Part shown: piece by piece, positions 44,901 to 59,300 of the stretch
How the letters are laid out: each line of letters begins with the position of its first letter
Position numbering within the stretch: position 1 is the first letter of the stretch
Assembly (NCBI RefSeq): GCF_021130785.1
Contig: NC_060215.1
Location: 66,716,501 to 66,780,500 of the forward strand
DNA: 64,000 bases
Direction of reading: 5' to 3'
From: Homalodisca vitripennis
Taxonomy: Eukaryota > Arthropoda > Insecta > Hemiptera > Cicadellidae
Made by a program: the position numbers and the translations under genes
The notes under the pieces: model-generated
What the model saw: the letters and a program-made list of their open reading frames with translations, nothing else
The model's database searches: none
What the model was told of the DNA's origin: nothing

Positions 44901-47900
44901 CATTCATTTGTAACCGTCATACACACAATTATATACAATATTTACAATATTTCCACTTTTTCCTGCCTCATTTTCTTTCCTACTCATGATACTTGTCGAA
45001 GCATCTCAGTGCACATAGGCCAGGTTCGCCAGGGCACTGGGCACAAAAGAAAAGGGTCATGGTTCTTTTCTTTGTCTTTGAGCATTCTCTGCATCGTTTT
45101 CTCTTCATATCCTTTCTCCTGTGTTGTCAGGTGTGTCCATTTTTGACAATACGTGTCTGACAGTTGTTTGTTGTCTAGGCCGGAGTGGAGGTGTGATTGC
45201 GTTTGCTGCAGGCAAAAAAGCATGTTGATGATGGACAATCTAAAGTGGTACAACGATCTTTTCCTTGGGTTGGTTTGTAAATATAAAGTTTGAAGGAGTT
45301 CACCAACAACGTCTGAAGGAAATGGAACGAAGATCTTTTTGTACCAGCGAATTGATTTGTGTTCGAAGGCATAATAGCTCATAAGCTGATCATTTCGGTC
45401 CACACACCCTTCATATGGGCGTTGTACTGTATTATGGGCAGAGGCTTTTGGCGAGGTTGGTTATACCTATTCATTGAGATTGCCCAAATCATTCTCAAAC
45501 TCTGTGGATAGGTACAAACACCTGACGCTTGTCGCACCATTTTGCTATCAAAACACCATTTGGCGTACCGTTCTGCCTTTTTCTCCTCTGGCAAGACGAG
45601 CTGTCTTGAGATCTAGCGGAACATGCTTTCGGTCTGAGCGCATTGTGCCGGAGTGCAGTGCAGTAGGTTTTCTCACTCAGTAACTCGGTTGCAAGGGGGT
45701 AACTGATATAATAATTATCCATATACAATGAATGGCCCACCCCAAGCATTCCCCTCATCAAATACTTTTGACTACTTTGCTAGCATGACCTTTTCCTCCA
45801 AGTTCACCTCCCTTCCCAGAATACACAGTGAAACTTACACAAAGTCCATCCGGTTCACATAACGAGTAAAATCTTGATACCATATTTATGGCGCTTTCCT
45901 TGAATGTATTGTCGAAAGTGCAGACGTCCTCTCCATAGCACCATTCCTTCATCAATCGACAACTCTCGACTTGGGTAGTAGATGGTTTTCATCTTTTGAT
46001 TGAAATAGTCAATCAAAAGCCTGACTTTGTAGAGGCGATCATCAGGTACAGTCTCTTCGTCACTTTCATAAAAAATTTAAACATCTTAGGATCAGGAGAA
46101 ATCTGTCTCTGCTCATTTGGGATCTCACGAATCCAAATTAAACATACGATCAGTTTTTCCAGTAATCGTTTAGACGATTGATTTTTACAGTTTCCCATGT
46201 GAAAGATTAGCCCGATAAATTTTTTCAGTTCAGCCACTGTCAGTTCCTGCCAATTATTTATTCTTGATTTTATTTTGAGGTTAGGGGAAAATAATATTTC
46301 CCAGGCATTTTTTGTTAGTGGCAGACACAAATTTTTTTCCAACAAGGTATCATCAAGTAGTAAAAAAAAACCAATCGATAGGATAGGAACGTTTGTTCCG
46401 GTGGGCAGGTACAAGCAATTTGTTTTCTTTTGTGAAGGGAATTCTTCGCATACCTGCAGTACGAAGTGACCATATTGGGTCAGAAATCACTTGATCAGCT
46501 TCCTGGTCATCCGTGTCCTCATCCTCGATGTCCACAGGCGCCACCACATTGACAATAGGCGGCGCGTCAAGCTGGGCTTGGTCAATGTCACTCTCCGGGG
46601 CCGGCAGACGCCACAGAATCGTCAGAACTACTTTCCACATCACTCTCACTCAAATAGTGTCTTATTTGGCTAGAACTAGGACCATCCATTGTTCACAAAA
46701 CGAAGTTCACAGCCCCTACAACTATAACAATACACCAAACACACAGATTAGCCGATGAACTCAACCCGAACCACGTGGAACAACAAACAAGGGTACTCTA
46801 CACGCGGCGCGAAATATACCTTCCCTCACGCAGAAGCTGAAACAGCACTGACGTTGTGAAATCTAGAAGGTGGCGTGACACCGTCCGGTGCCGAACGCAC
46901 CCGAGGACACCCCGAAGCGCGGCACCGTGCGGTGCCAGCCGCATTCAATGTGTTAATGGATACATGCTATGTAAAGGGTTAACAATCAGTAGTAATTTTT
47001 AAATTGTAGGTTTTGATTAAATAAGCAATATATTCATAAACACAAGGCCTCTAAATGTAATATTAGTCTAAAAAAATGTGTACAGAAAAATGTGTCACAA
47101 ATCAAGGATGGATGCCTCATAAAATTTTATATTTCTTTGAAATTTTATTGTTAACGTGAGCTGTAGAAAAGGCCAAAAACAGAACTAAGTAATGTATTTT
47201 GTGTTATTAGGTATATTTGAGCCGCTTGAAACTGCTTTTTAATCCATTGATAAAATATTCTGATTTGAACTCATTATGGAGCCTTACCCATGTTTATTGG
47301 TTTATTATTGACTGATTACGAAATAATTAAGGAAATAAAGAACATTTTTTAATGTTTGAAAAATTATCTAATACTTTAAAAAGGTTGAACAAATTAGTAA
47401 CATGAAATCAAACTACGAGTTCAAATATTCTTGTAGCCCTATAAATTCCAAATAAAATGAAATAATATAATAATACAGGAATTGCATATTACTAGAAATT
47501 ATTTCATCATGCATTTCAAATTTTGTAACAAAGTTACATGTTTTATTGTTATAAAATGATATTGAAGCTGAATGTGTAAGTCAATCCGCCAGGTTTTTTA
47601 TGTTACAAATATATAAACAAAAACACATTAATAAATAAATCAACATATTTGAACTTATAAGCCTATTAAAAAAAATGAAAAACCACAACAATCATGCTCT
47701 GTCATGGTAGGCAGTTAACGACAAGCACTTTGTTATATTTACGGGGCTATGAAGTAAAAGTGTATTGAATAAGAATAAATAAACCACTAGTAAAATTTCA
47801 TATGTCTAACGTCTAACAAGGCTGGAATCTTTAATATTTTTATCTAATGTTGTATCTATTTTAATACATTTTAATGTTCTATACTATTACACTCAACATT

Positions 47901-50900
47901 CTAAACTATAAAAAACATGTAAACAAACCACAAAATCAAACCCAGAAATAAATAAAAATATTGAGTAACTGTTATACAAAATTTGTATAACATATATATT
48001 GTATATATTTGTATATTAAATATTTAATATTTAACAAAATGACAATTAGAATCACACAATTTGTTTCCCCACATTAGTATGTTTTAAAATATTTCATTTT
48101 TTTAACATATTCTGACGTTTTTGGACAGTGAATAATCTCTAATAAAATATCCATATTCAAACTTATAAATTTATAAAAATTTAATTATTTGATATAATAT
48201 TTTCCATTTTATGACCCCAATGCTCACTAAATACATATTATTCATATGGAAATCTTATTAATTTAATTCCATACTCATGTATACTGGGTTAACTTTAAAT
48301 ACTCATGTTTCTAAAATATTTTGTCCTTGGTTTCCCTTATTGGTGTAAGTATGAAACCCTGACATTACATATTTATGTTCTTTCCAATCTAACCATTTTT
48401 TAAATCTTTGTGTTATGTATTTTTAAACATAAAAATAAATATGGTAAAGATAATTTAATCAGACATCTTGTTTGTCACCTTGCAGTTACCTAATATATAA
48501 TAAGTAATATGTTTAAAATGAGTCATATTGAGTCAAGTGAAGTTTGTGGATGTAAAAGTGTACTACAAAAAAGTTGCAGAGAGAAATAAAGTGATCCTTG
48601 AATGGGTGCCAGATTATGAGGGCATTCCTGGAAATGCAATAGTGGACGCCCTGTCCAAGAAAGTCTCTGAAAACAATTTAGTGGGACCAGATTCTGGATG
48701 TAGGGTATCTGTCATAAACAAATAGTAAATGATTGGAAAATAAGAGAAAAAGATCTGAGTCCCTCATGGTTTAGACAGCCAAACATGTTTATCTGACTTT
48801 ATTCAAAAAGCAGAAATAATTAGTTAGACCAATATAATGATGAATATAATTTTTACTTGGACTAGTAACACAACATTATCAGCTCTCGTCAGGTCAGGTT
48901 CTCTTCAAAAACATCTAATGACTAAACCAATGAATTTGCAGAATTTGTGGAGAAGCAGAAGAATCAGCAGAACACATATGGCATGGCAGGAATGTTTTAT
49001 TATCAACACACCAATGTGGAAACATCAACACTAAGTTTAAGGATTTTCACCAACATCTGATTGATTCTGAAGTCACTAATCACATAAAAGATAGACTTTA
49101 GACTTTCTTCATTCATTTTGTATTTTTTCCAGTTTTATAAGCTAGACCACATGTACCATTGCCATATTATTGTGTATCAGACTGTATTTTACCTTGTAAC
49201 CATACACCAGGATAGAGGTCAATTTAATAATAGGACTTTATAGTCCTCCATTAAAGTAAAGACAATTTTCATTATTCATAAATTTACAGTTCCAATCATG
49301 CTAATAACATCTTCACAATTAACTTTGAAAATGCTACTATTAAATATAAAATCAAGCATTTTATCACAGGTGACTGGTATCAAGGAGTCCATCCTGAGAG
49401 CAGGAGACCAGGATGAAACTGCTCATCATCGGAGTAGGCATCATACAGATGACAGTTCTCTGGGAAGTTTTAAGTATGAGGTATAGTAATATCATACCCT
49501 ACACTGGTCTTTGTTGAGCAGTCTATCTTCCAGCAGTATTACAAAAAGTAGCACTATAACTATTTTTCATCCATTAAAGCACTATTACTATACACTATGC
49601 ACTATAGTACTATTTACTTAGTACTTGCTGAACTCACGTCTTTGCCTCCTTGCATTAGATAAGTGAAATAATGACTTGCAGTCTAACACAAGTAATCATG
49701 ACTTACAAATTCTAATTATCAATTACCAAGGGTTCATTAAAATGAATAGTCATAAAAGGTAAAAGTAGATTCACGGTCATGATCAGCATGATCAGGTAGT
49801 TTATCGTCATAGTTAAGAATTTTGGGGATTTCCAATATTGTACCTTAAAAATGTTTTGTTAGTACTGTGGAGGTTCTGTTAAAGATTGATTATTTTTAAA
49901 TTTAATTTAGATGTAATTTCATAATTAATTATGTTCTTCAATTAATTATGTGCTATCATTTAACATTTAGTCTAACTATTATATTGAAAACCTTAATTTT
50001 ATTAGAACATATATTGCTAAATAAATATTAATTCACAAATGTATATCACAAGAATAGGAATATTATAGTATTTGAGTATCATTTTTAATGTATTTTAAAA
50101 TTGAAATCCTATTGATTAATCAAACCAAATTTCTCTATATTGCCAGAGACATTTCAAGGTATTTATCTTAAAAACTAAATCCATTCTCTCAACTTTCCAT
50201 ACAGTTGCACGCGGGCATTCATTCATACACATACAAACAAACAAAATTCGTCAGATGAACCATTGTTTTTTGTTTTAGCAATTCTTAGCCTAGCTCTAAC
50301 ATCCAAAACTAACTAAACTGCCAAAACACCATTTCAAAAAAATAACTACTCTTCGATCAAAAAGTATAGATAACCGAGTTAACTACAAACATACTAATGA
50401 AGCTACAATAACAGGAGTTATATTTAAATGTACCTTGTCTATATCTGTGTTTATACATATAAATCAATTAATTTGCAAACAATAACTTCCAGTTTTTATT
50501 TCGTTAACAATTAAAAATGGTACGTAATACAGAAACTTGTGATATGATTAAGACTACATTTTTATAAAAGATAGGTTATTTATAAAACCTATTTATAAAA
50601 CCTAGAGTCTCCTGCTCTCAGGATGGACTCCTTGATACCAGTCACCTGTGATACAATGCTTGATTTTATATTTAATAGTATGTAATTTTATAATGATATG
50701 AAAAGAAGTTGTTATTAAAGTACCACCTTAACTTTTTATTCTTGACAGGGCTTCCAAAAATTTTTATATTGGTCACGTCATAGAGCTCCTAAGTCATTAT
50801 CTTGAGTGTGTAATTTTGGGAACCACTATTGAAAACTTAATTTTTAACACAAATTTAATCAAACCGTTTTTGATCATTTTCCATAGGTGGTGTTTTCTCG

Positions 50901-53337
50901 CCAGTCTGGTGGTTAGTTAAAAATTATTCATTTTTATGTGAGATTATAATAAACTTTAAAAAATAACTGTGATTTGGAATTTTAAATACATTAACCTCTA
51001 AAAGACTGTAGAGCAATTGCTGTTGAAGCAATCCTTTAAAACAAAAAAATTGTTTTGAAATGCTGCTCTGAACACAGATTTACATACTTTTTGAAATGAG
51101 AAGAAATTACTTGGTTTTTCATTTATAATACACCTCTCCATTTATGTATATTTAATATACACTCACAAAAGCACACTGTTCTGTCGCTTATTTTCACAAT
51201 AATTATTTAAAGTTTTTCAGTATTTAAAAAACTGTATCTGTGTGTAGGTGTAAAAATGTTAAAACTTTTTCTCTTTTTTTTGTTAGGGGTAACAAATTAT
51301 TTACATTTTTCTTGGAAATGAACAAAATTAGTAATATTTTTGATAATTCATATTTTATACATTTTATTTCTGAAAGTGTATTGTTAGATTTATAAGGTAA
51401 TTTTGATATTATATTAATTATGGTATACTCAAATATATACATTTCCTAAATATGTCAATACTTATCTACACATTGATTTGCTATAAACAGCATAGTGTTT
51501 TCCTTGATATACATACTTGAACATACAACTGGCCATTCACTTCATTAATTAAATAATTGTCACTACAATACTGAATGGATGAACGTTACTTTATTTATGA
51601 CCAAAGCATTTTTGACTGCTGGTGGTATAGTTATCCTCAGGTCGCACCAGGTGAGCACCAGCAAGTCGAAAACGCATTTGCCGTAAATAAGGTAATGCTC
51701 ATCCATCCAGTACCATATTGAAAATCATTATATATATCTTAGAGATGTTTAACATTCACATCAATAGAATAAAAATATTATTATATTTTTTGAAACAATT
51801 TTGATGTTTACAATTTGTGTTACAATTTACACTTTGTTTAAACGGAACAAAATTATATATGACATTACTAATAGGTGTAGATGATAAAAGTATGTCTTTT
51901 TAATATAAAACAATACGTTCGAAAATTGACAAATTATATAAAGTGAAATCAATATCTCTTACTTGGATTCTTTTCTATTTAACAGTTATTGGTTATTAGC
52001 TGTTAGTATTATCCAACAACACATAATAAATTACTTCAAATATAGAATATTTAAAATTGAAAATTACAGCAATTATACCAATATTAATTTAAACTAAATA
52101 GTCTAATAGTGGTTGTGACTGTCATTGTTATTACACAGTAAATAAATTTTATCCTATGTTATTAAACTATTAAAATGCTGATATCATGACATAACATGAA
52201 AAAACATAATTATGAAAAAGTTCAAATTGTATACTTTGTTGTAAAGAAAGTAAATAAACATGGATAAAATTACAGACATCAGAATGGCTACCTGGTTGAT
52301 GTACCTGGCAATTAGAGAACAGATTCAGTCTTGTTAGTTTAATATTACCACTCAAATATCTGGAACTTTCAAATACAGATTTTTATATAAAATCATGTAA
52401 TATATTGCTTCCCAGAATTGATTACAAATGTTTGATATGTCTACATCTCCAAAGTAAGGTTACCCTACTCCTTACAGATATATAAATTTACAAAACATTA
52501 TAATAAAAACCTACACTAAACAAAATAATTAATAATCTGTTGTAGAAGATATTGAAAACATGTTAGACTCATTAGAGATAATTCCCAGTATAAATAGGGC
52601 TACATCACTTACCATTATATAAACACAGTTTAACCATAACTGGGCTATTAATTATTTACTTTTTCTAATGATCGGTCTAGTTTCCATAAGAATAAGACTA
52701 CAAAAGAATACTCTTATAATAGTTTTTATTTATCTAATTAATACTCTACAACTGCTGTAATTGTTTTAGAGTAACCAATAATGTGGTTCTGATTTGTATT
52801 TTCGTTTTCAAATTACCCTATCAAACCACTTCAGTTTATTAAAGATTGCTTCGGTTTCTTGTAATTTTTTCAAATAGCATTTAATATTAAAACAGTGTTA
52901 TGGATTTAACTGACATTGTTTGTTTTATGCTAATTTATTAGTTAAAGTCAAATAAGTTTATGCAACTTTTTTAGGACCTAGAGAGTACAGAACACGATGG
53001 GGACGTAGAAGACATGTCAGAGGGGGAGTCAGTAGAAGAGTCGAGACATCAGTTGATCTATTACCCACCACCAGAGGATACCAACAGTGACTATACAGTG
53101 AACGCAATGGATGTAGAGGAATTGCGTAAGTCCCAGAGGCGAGCCAAGCGACCAGACCTTCTGCTTGAGACAACACAGTCACAGTCAGTCTCTGGTAGTC
53201 AGGAGAGTGATGATGATGAGCAGGCCTCCACTCCCAGTGGTGAACACTCTGACAGAAAACTGACAGCCAGGTATGTATGTCCAAGCCTTTATACAACTAA
53301 CAAATATTAATTTAACTAGATAGATACATTCAGTTTA

Positions 53338-53386
<49 letters not shown>

Positions 53387-56300
53387 AATATTCTTCCAGT
53401 AACAGTAATACTTTTAAACACCACCTTAAAAGAATCTGTAACAATCAATAATTACTTTAAGGAAAAACCATGAACATACAAACATTTTGTAAAATTCTAG
53501 TACTGATTAATGAATTTGATGTTTTGTTAAATGTTTTATGATAGAGGAGTTGAGCCTCAAATTAAAATACAGTGCAATCTCGCTAATCCGGCAGTATATC
53601 GGGATTGGTAGTGTCGGATTACCGAAATTGCCGGATTAATGGATGTATGGGTAAAAACGTACGAAAAACATACAAATGTACATTGAAATTTATTAGAAAC
53701 CAGTTAAAGTATAGTTTAACATAAGTAGAACGCAAAAGTACAATTGGAAAATAACTAAATACACAATAAAACGTAATAAACAAACATTGACTAGTGGCGG
53801 TGCGGCGGGCCGGTGAGTCATTCGTGCTTGCAGTGACATGAACCGAAGGGCATTGACCAGACCCGTCATCGCTCGCACAGTGCCGGATTACTGGACGTGC
53901 CATATTAGCGCACGGTTGGATTATAGTGACTGCACTGTAGTGGGAAATTTAGCAGCGCGAAATCATAATGTTGAACTTGGATTTTTTAACATAAATGTTT
54001 TGGAAATACACACAAATTTTAGACCTTGAAATGAGACTTTTTCTCAGAAACATGCTTTTAATGAATGAGCAATGCAAATTCTATTCTCAAAGTTGATGAA
54101 TTAAAACAACTCACATACGCAAACAAATGCGCAAACAACAAAAACACTGATTTCAAGTTGAGCAATGACAAATTTTGGTATATAGCGTGTAATGTGGAGA
54201 GGGGGAAATCTGGGAAGCGAAACTTAATTTAATTTGGAAATAAATTTCTATTCGGTATCCAAAGAAAAATTATGAACTTTCCAAAGTTTATACAAATCCT
54301 ATAATAAATATAACAAGTGTTTGTTTATACTTTTTCGGAAGGGAAAAGATTTGGTCTCAGATATCAAAGCAACAAGTGTATGTGAAATGTGTTGAAAGTC
54401 TGAAATCAGCACCATAAAACATATACCAAATTTTGTATAAATTAGACAATAAATTATGATCCTGTGTCTTATGTTCATGTACAATAATGTTCTAGTGTTC
54501 ATGATATCATGAAAGGATCATTTATCTTTCTTAGTTATTTGCTATATATTATAGTTTTTCTGTGCACTCATACCAGAACACCAGAAACTGGAAATGAGAG
54601 GACAGCTCAGAAATTAAATTAAACAGATTTTTATTACTGATTTATTTTATAATTTTAAATATTTATTTTGAATTCAATAAAATGGATGTTATTTATCTTT
54701 AAACTTAAAACTCCCTTATGTTACAAGCATTTATTTTTACCTTTTTCAATGTGATTCCTTGGAGTAGTTTAAATAATGTCTGTTCCCTATGATGTCATTG
54801 AATTTTGTACTAAGTGGTATAAAATGAATCAAGGGGTGCCAGCAAGGTGCCACATTTTAATAATTACAAATTATTTATATTGTATTTATAATAAAAGCAT
54901 ACATATTTTTAACATCCCCCCATGTTTATCACTCCACCAGCCACACCCACAGTTTCTTGCTGGATTTACCTTGAATTATCTCTTTAAATAAACCTTATTG
55001 TTACCACTAACTGTGGATGGTCTGTGACGGAAGTGATAGCAATTCAATACTGGATTACCTTTTATCCAAAATTGTATTCTTATTCCTAAAATATATACTT
55101 TATATCAGTTCTAAAAAATATGTTTATAAATATTTTAATTAAAATTGTTAGTTTATGATTTATTCATGATGATCGATTTATTTAATTTATTTTAATTCAC
55201 TTCAAAAAAAATCCATGACATACACAACAGATGTAGCCACCAGCTGCCACAAGACTCCATAAACTTTATGATTAACACAAAGGCCAGATATGTACTTACT
55301 TACAATGTAGTATGACTTATATGTAGTGATTTGGCAGTATACAGAAGTGATATTCTGAAGGATGATCTCTTAAACAACACACAATAATGGGATAAATTGT
55401 GCTGTCTACATGACTCATAATTCCAGCTAGCTGAAATTTTCACATAGAAAATTCAATGTAGGGACTAGACTAATTACATGTTTGTTGTTGTAAACAATTT
55501 GCATCTGAATGCCATTAATTCTTTCTCTATGGCTTTTTATTACATACTAAGCCATTATTTATAATGTATATTGAAACAATATCTATTTCAAGTTATAGCA
55601 GTGAATGCAATGGATTGCGCTTATCTCAATGTAAATTTACAATAATCAGTCAGCCAATTCAGTGTTACGATGTGTTGCAGAGCACTGCTTCTATTTCTCT
55701 TGTGCCAATTCTTGAGTGATGCATTCAGAAGAATAAGGTCATATGGCCATGAACATTCATGATATATTATTTTTACCCTCCTAAACAGAATCAAAATCCC
55801 CCTATGTCAATGTATATATTTGTTTTAGAAAAAATAAAAGAAGTAGATGTAAACCTGCTATTGAGTGAAACTAGTATCCCATAAATAACAAATGGTTACT
55901 CCTTTGTTTATTTAGCACAGAGAGCCTGAACCTGCTGAGTCGGAGAGAAAAGGTTCTAAAAAATACCTTCGAGTCATTAAGTGGTGCTGAAATGGACAAA
56001 GAGCCATCTCCAAAAAGTAAGTATAAAATGTTATATAAAAATTTTGGGTTAGACCAGTTTAAGTTATCAACCTAATATAATTTTATTAAAAAAATTAAAA
56101 TATTAGATATGTATACTAGGACAAATACAAAATAATTGAATCGTAAAAAGTAAGGGCTCTGTGGTGTAATAGTAGCACATTCACCCGGCAAGTGAGAGAT
56201 CCGGGTTCAAGTCCTGGCGGAACAAATACTTTTTGTGATTCAATGTTTATTGAAATGAAATTTGGCTATTGCCATTTATACAAATTTAATCAATGTAAAT

Positions 56301-59300
56301 TTAAAAAATATCTATATTATTAAAATAAATAGATATTTAAAACATTAAATTAGCCTGAATAAAAATGCACTGGTATGTAATACATTGGAACCCACTTATA
56401 ACATCTCCCCAATACGTTTTAGATCTAGATCCAGTTCTTTTACCAAAAATCAGTAGAATGAAAACTGGCCTTAAAAACCAAAACATCACTGAATACAAGT
56501 ATTTGTACAAACTAAGTTAATCTGTGATTATTGAGGATTGTGTACTCAAAATTTTAAGTTCCAAAAATCAGAACAAAATTTATAGTCATCATTTTTTGAC
56601 AAAAATTGAATTATAATCACATTTAATAAACTTACAACAGGTTTCTAGTAAAAAACACATGCAGTCACAATAGATAATTGTACAACATATTTAAATTGAA
56701 TTAGTTTTAAATTGTCTCATTTGAGCATTTGATTAATTTACCGACATGTCTGAAGCATACCCCTAAATGATTTTCATGACTTAAGAACAGTGTAAAAAAG
56801 CATTAATTATTTTAATAATTTTCTGCAGGTAAAACAACATTATCATCAAGGTATATGTCATCAAATGGTAATAGGAACAGCAACGTTATTCAAGCTGCAC
56901 GTCACACTAAGAATGATGCCCAAACAACAAGTAAACGTGAAGAACTGCAGAGGAGGATAGAAGAAACACGAAGACAACTTCAATGTGTGAGTAGCATTAT
57001 ATAGTAACGTTACTACAGATTTTAAATGCTTCATTTTAATTTTTCTTAATTTTCTATAATATTGCATCAGTATTTTAAATGTAGCTTTTCAAAACAGTTT
57101 GTGATTTTTCACGGTTTGCTTGTGCAAGAAATTTGATACCTCATATTTGTTTTGGATAAAATTATCAGCAATGTTGGTAGAAATTTATAATGTCATTCTT
57201 TAAACTGTCAAGTGTATATTACGAGGGCTGTCCAGAAAGTAACAGACATTTTGACATGGCACAACATTAAGCAAGACTATTGGCGCCATATTGGTATCAG
57301 AGTGTTCCTACACTCAGTACATAACCAGCTGTAGTAGATTGTGCTTTGTGTCTAACGTACTTAATATACAGTGGAGTGTTAAAATGATTGCTGCAATTGA
57401 AAATCCCACCAGTTGTGGAAGTGCTATTTGTGATAAGGATTTTGTTAACGAAGAATCATAAATCGATTGAAATTTATCACCAGATTTTTTATGTGTACAG
57501 TTGAAGAATAATGAGTGAGGCAGTGGTCCATTGCTTTCAAAAATGGATGAACCAGTGTTCAGTCAGCATCACAGTGAGCAGTCTTGTGAGTGATAAATTC
57601 GTGGCAAAAATCAACGAAAAAATCCGTGAAACTCGTCATTTCATGATTACGGAAGTCTCAGAAGATTCACCCAAATTTCACAGATTTTGTTCATGAAATT
57701 GTGGTTGGCAAACTTGGTTAGCTGCCACAAATTTGCCAGGTGGGTTCCGAAAATCGGAAGACCACAAAAATCAGTGACTTGCTGCAAGCACTGACATTTT
57801 TGGAAGACTACGACAAAATTGGAAACCAAGTCATCAATCATATAGTAACAAGCGATGAGTCTTGGGTAAAGTACGTCAACTATAAAGCAAAACGGCAGTT
57901 GATGGAATGGAGACACATGCATTTGCCAAAGAAACCGAGGAAGTGTCTGCAAACGCTGTCAGAAAGAAAAATCATGGCTACTATGTTTGGGATCGCTCAT
58001 GGAGTGATTCTCTTTGATTTTCTTAAATGTGTTGAAACTGTCAACTCAGAGAGGTATTGCCAAACACTCAGAAATATAAGCAAGCACCAGGGATAACTCA
58101 GCAGAACAGTTTTGTTTCTCCGTGACAACGCTTGTCCACACACGGCCAATCGTACCCAAGAGCTCTTGGGTGGGTTTGCATGGGAAGTTTTCAATCATCC
58201 GTTGTACAACATGGATTTGGCCCTGATGACTACCACCTGTTCCCAGCAATGAAGACAAGCTTGCTACACAACAATTTGACATTGACGCTGAACTGCTTGC
58301 CAGTGTAAACCAGTGGTTGAACTCGCATGCAGCAGATTTCTACTGAGAAAATATTGAAAAGCTTGTACCACGTTATTATAAATGTCTTTATTTAAATGGT
58401 AATTATGTAGAAAAATAGCCTAAGAGTTTTCCTTCAAAATGTAAAAATTGTTATTCGTTAATTTTTTATTTCAAAACGTCTGTTACCTTATGCCACATTA
58501 ACCCTTTAACCGCCACTCCCGAGATATATCGTTTAACTCTAGTTTTGTGAACAACTGCCACGCTCAAGATATGCTGTGCAACTGTAGTTTTGTGAAAAAA
58601 CACCAAGCTCCAGTATACTCTTTTTCATATAATCAGCTGTTTTATTTTTGTTGAGTATCAGCAGTCATTTTGTGTTACTTGCTGTTCTATTATATTAGAA
58701 ATGTGTAGAAGATAACTGTCTAGTTGGTGGTGCATTCTTGTGGATATTACTCAAACTACTTGGATACCCGTGCTTTGTATTATACACAAGTTAGTACACA
58801 ATTTACCCTAGAAGTTAGCCTTTGGTTGTATCATGGTAAAACCAATATTCCTATTAATAAAATTTATAGTTTCAACCTGTAACATGTTATCTAGCTTAAA
58901 TTAATCAACTATACTCATCATTGGTCTACACTCTACACAAAAATTGGAAGTATGTTCGTTTAAGTACTACAAAATAATTAAATCTTTTATAACAATTTTA
59001 TATTTACATGAACTTTTATTATTTTTCAAAATAATGACTACCAATAATAAGACACTCTATATAAGTTTACCACCTAATTTAATAGCCAATATAGCATACT
59101 TCTATTGATTCTAATTTCATTTATTGTGGCATATACTTCAAAAATCTGATAGCTTTTGGCGTGTCAACAAATCTGAACAACTGCTTCGATCTCTTTAACA
59201 CTAAGAAAGCAAACAACAATGCGTATTTCACTATCAGCAGGATTCTCGATCAATGGAGGCATTTTATATATGCATAAATAGGTGTAAACACAATCAATTG

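Larger units (their letters stand above)
44365..49369 (+). other. Wdr62: Intron 13
   Basis: Contains a decayed piggyBac (44622-46952) and an RNase H-type LINE fragment (48500-49110). The stretch 46960-48490 is AT-rich with nothing identified. Confidence 0.75.
49481..52974 (+). other. Wdr62: Intron 14
   Basis: Holds the inverted exon-14 acceptor copy (50607-50680) and a palindromic element (51569-51712). No transposase or RT is recognised. The remainder is AT-rich. Confidence 0.7.
53271..55915 (+). other. Wdr62: Intron 15
   Basis: Contains an AT microsatellite (53341-53384) and a pogo-type MITE (53570-53937). I recognise nothing in 53940-55915. Confidence 0.75.
56017..56828 (+). other. Wdr62: Intron 16
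   Basis: Holds a tRNA-like element framed by an inverted repeat (56135-56244). The rest is AT-rich. Confidence 0.8.

Noticed and set aside
53619..53903. 94-codon minus-strand open frame
   Set aside because: It lies within the pogo-type MITE and is explained by its stop-poor sequence. No transposase motif.
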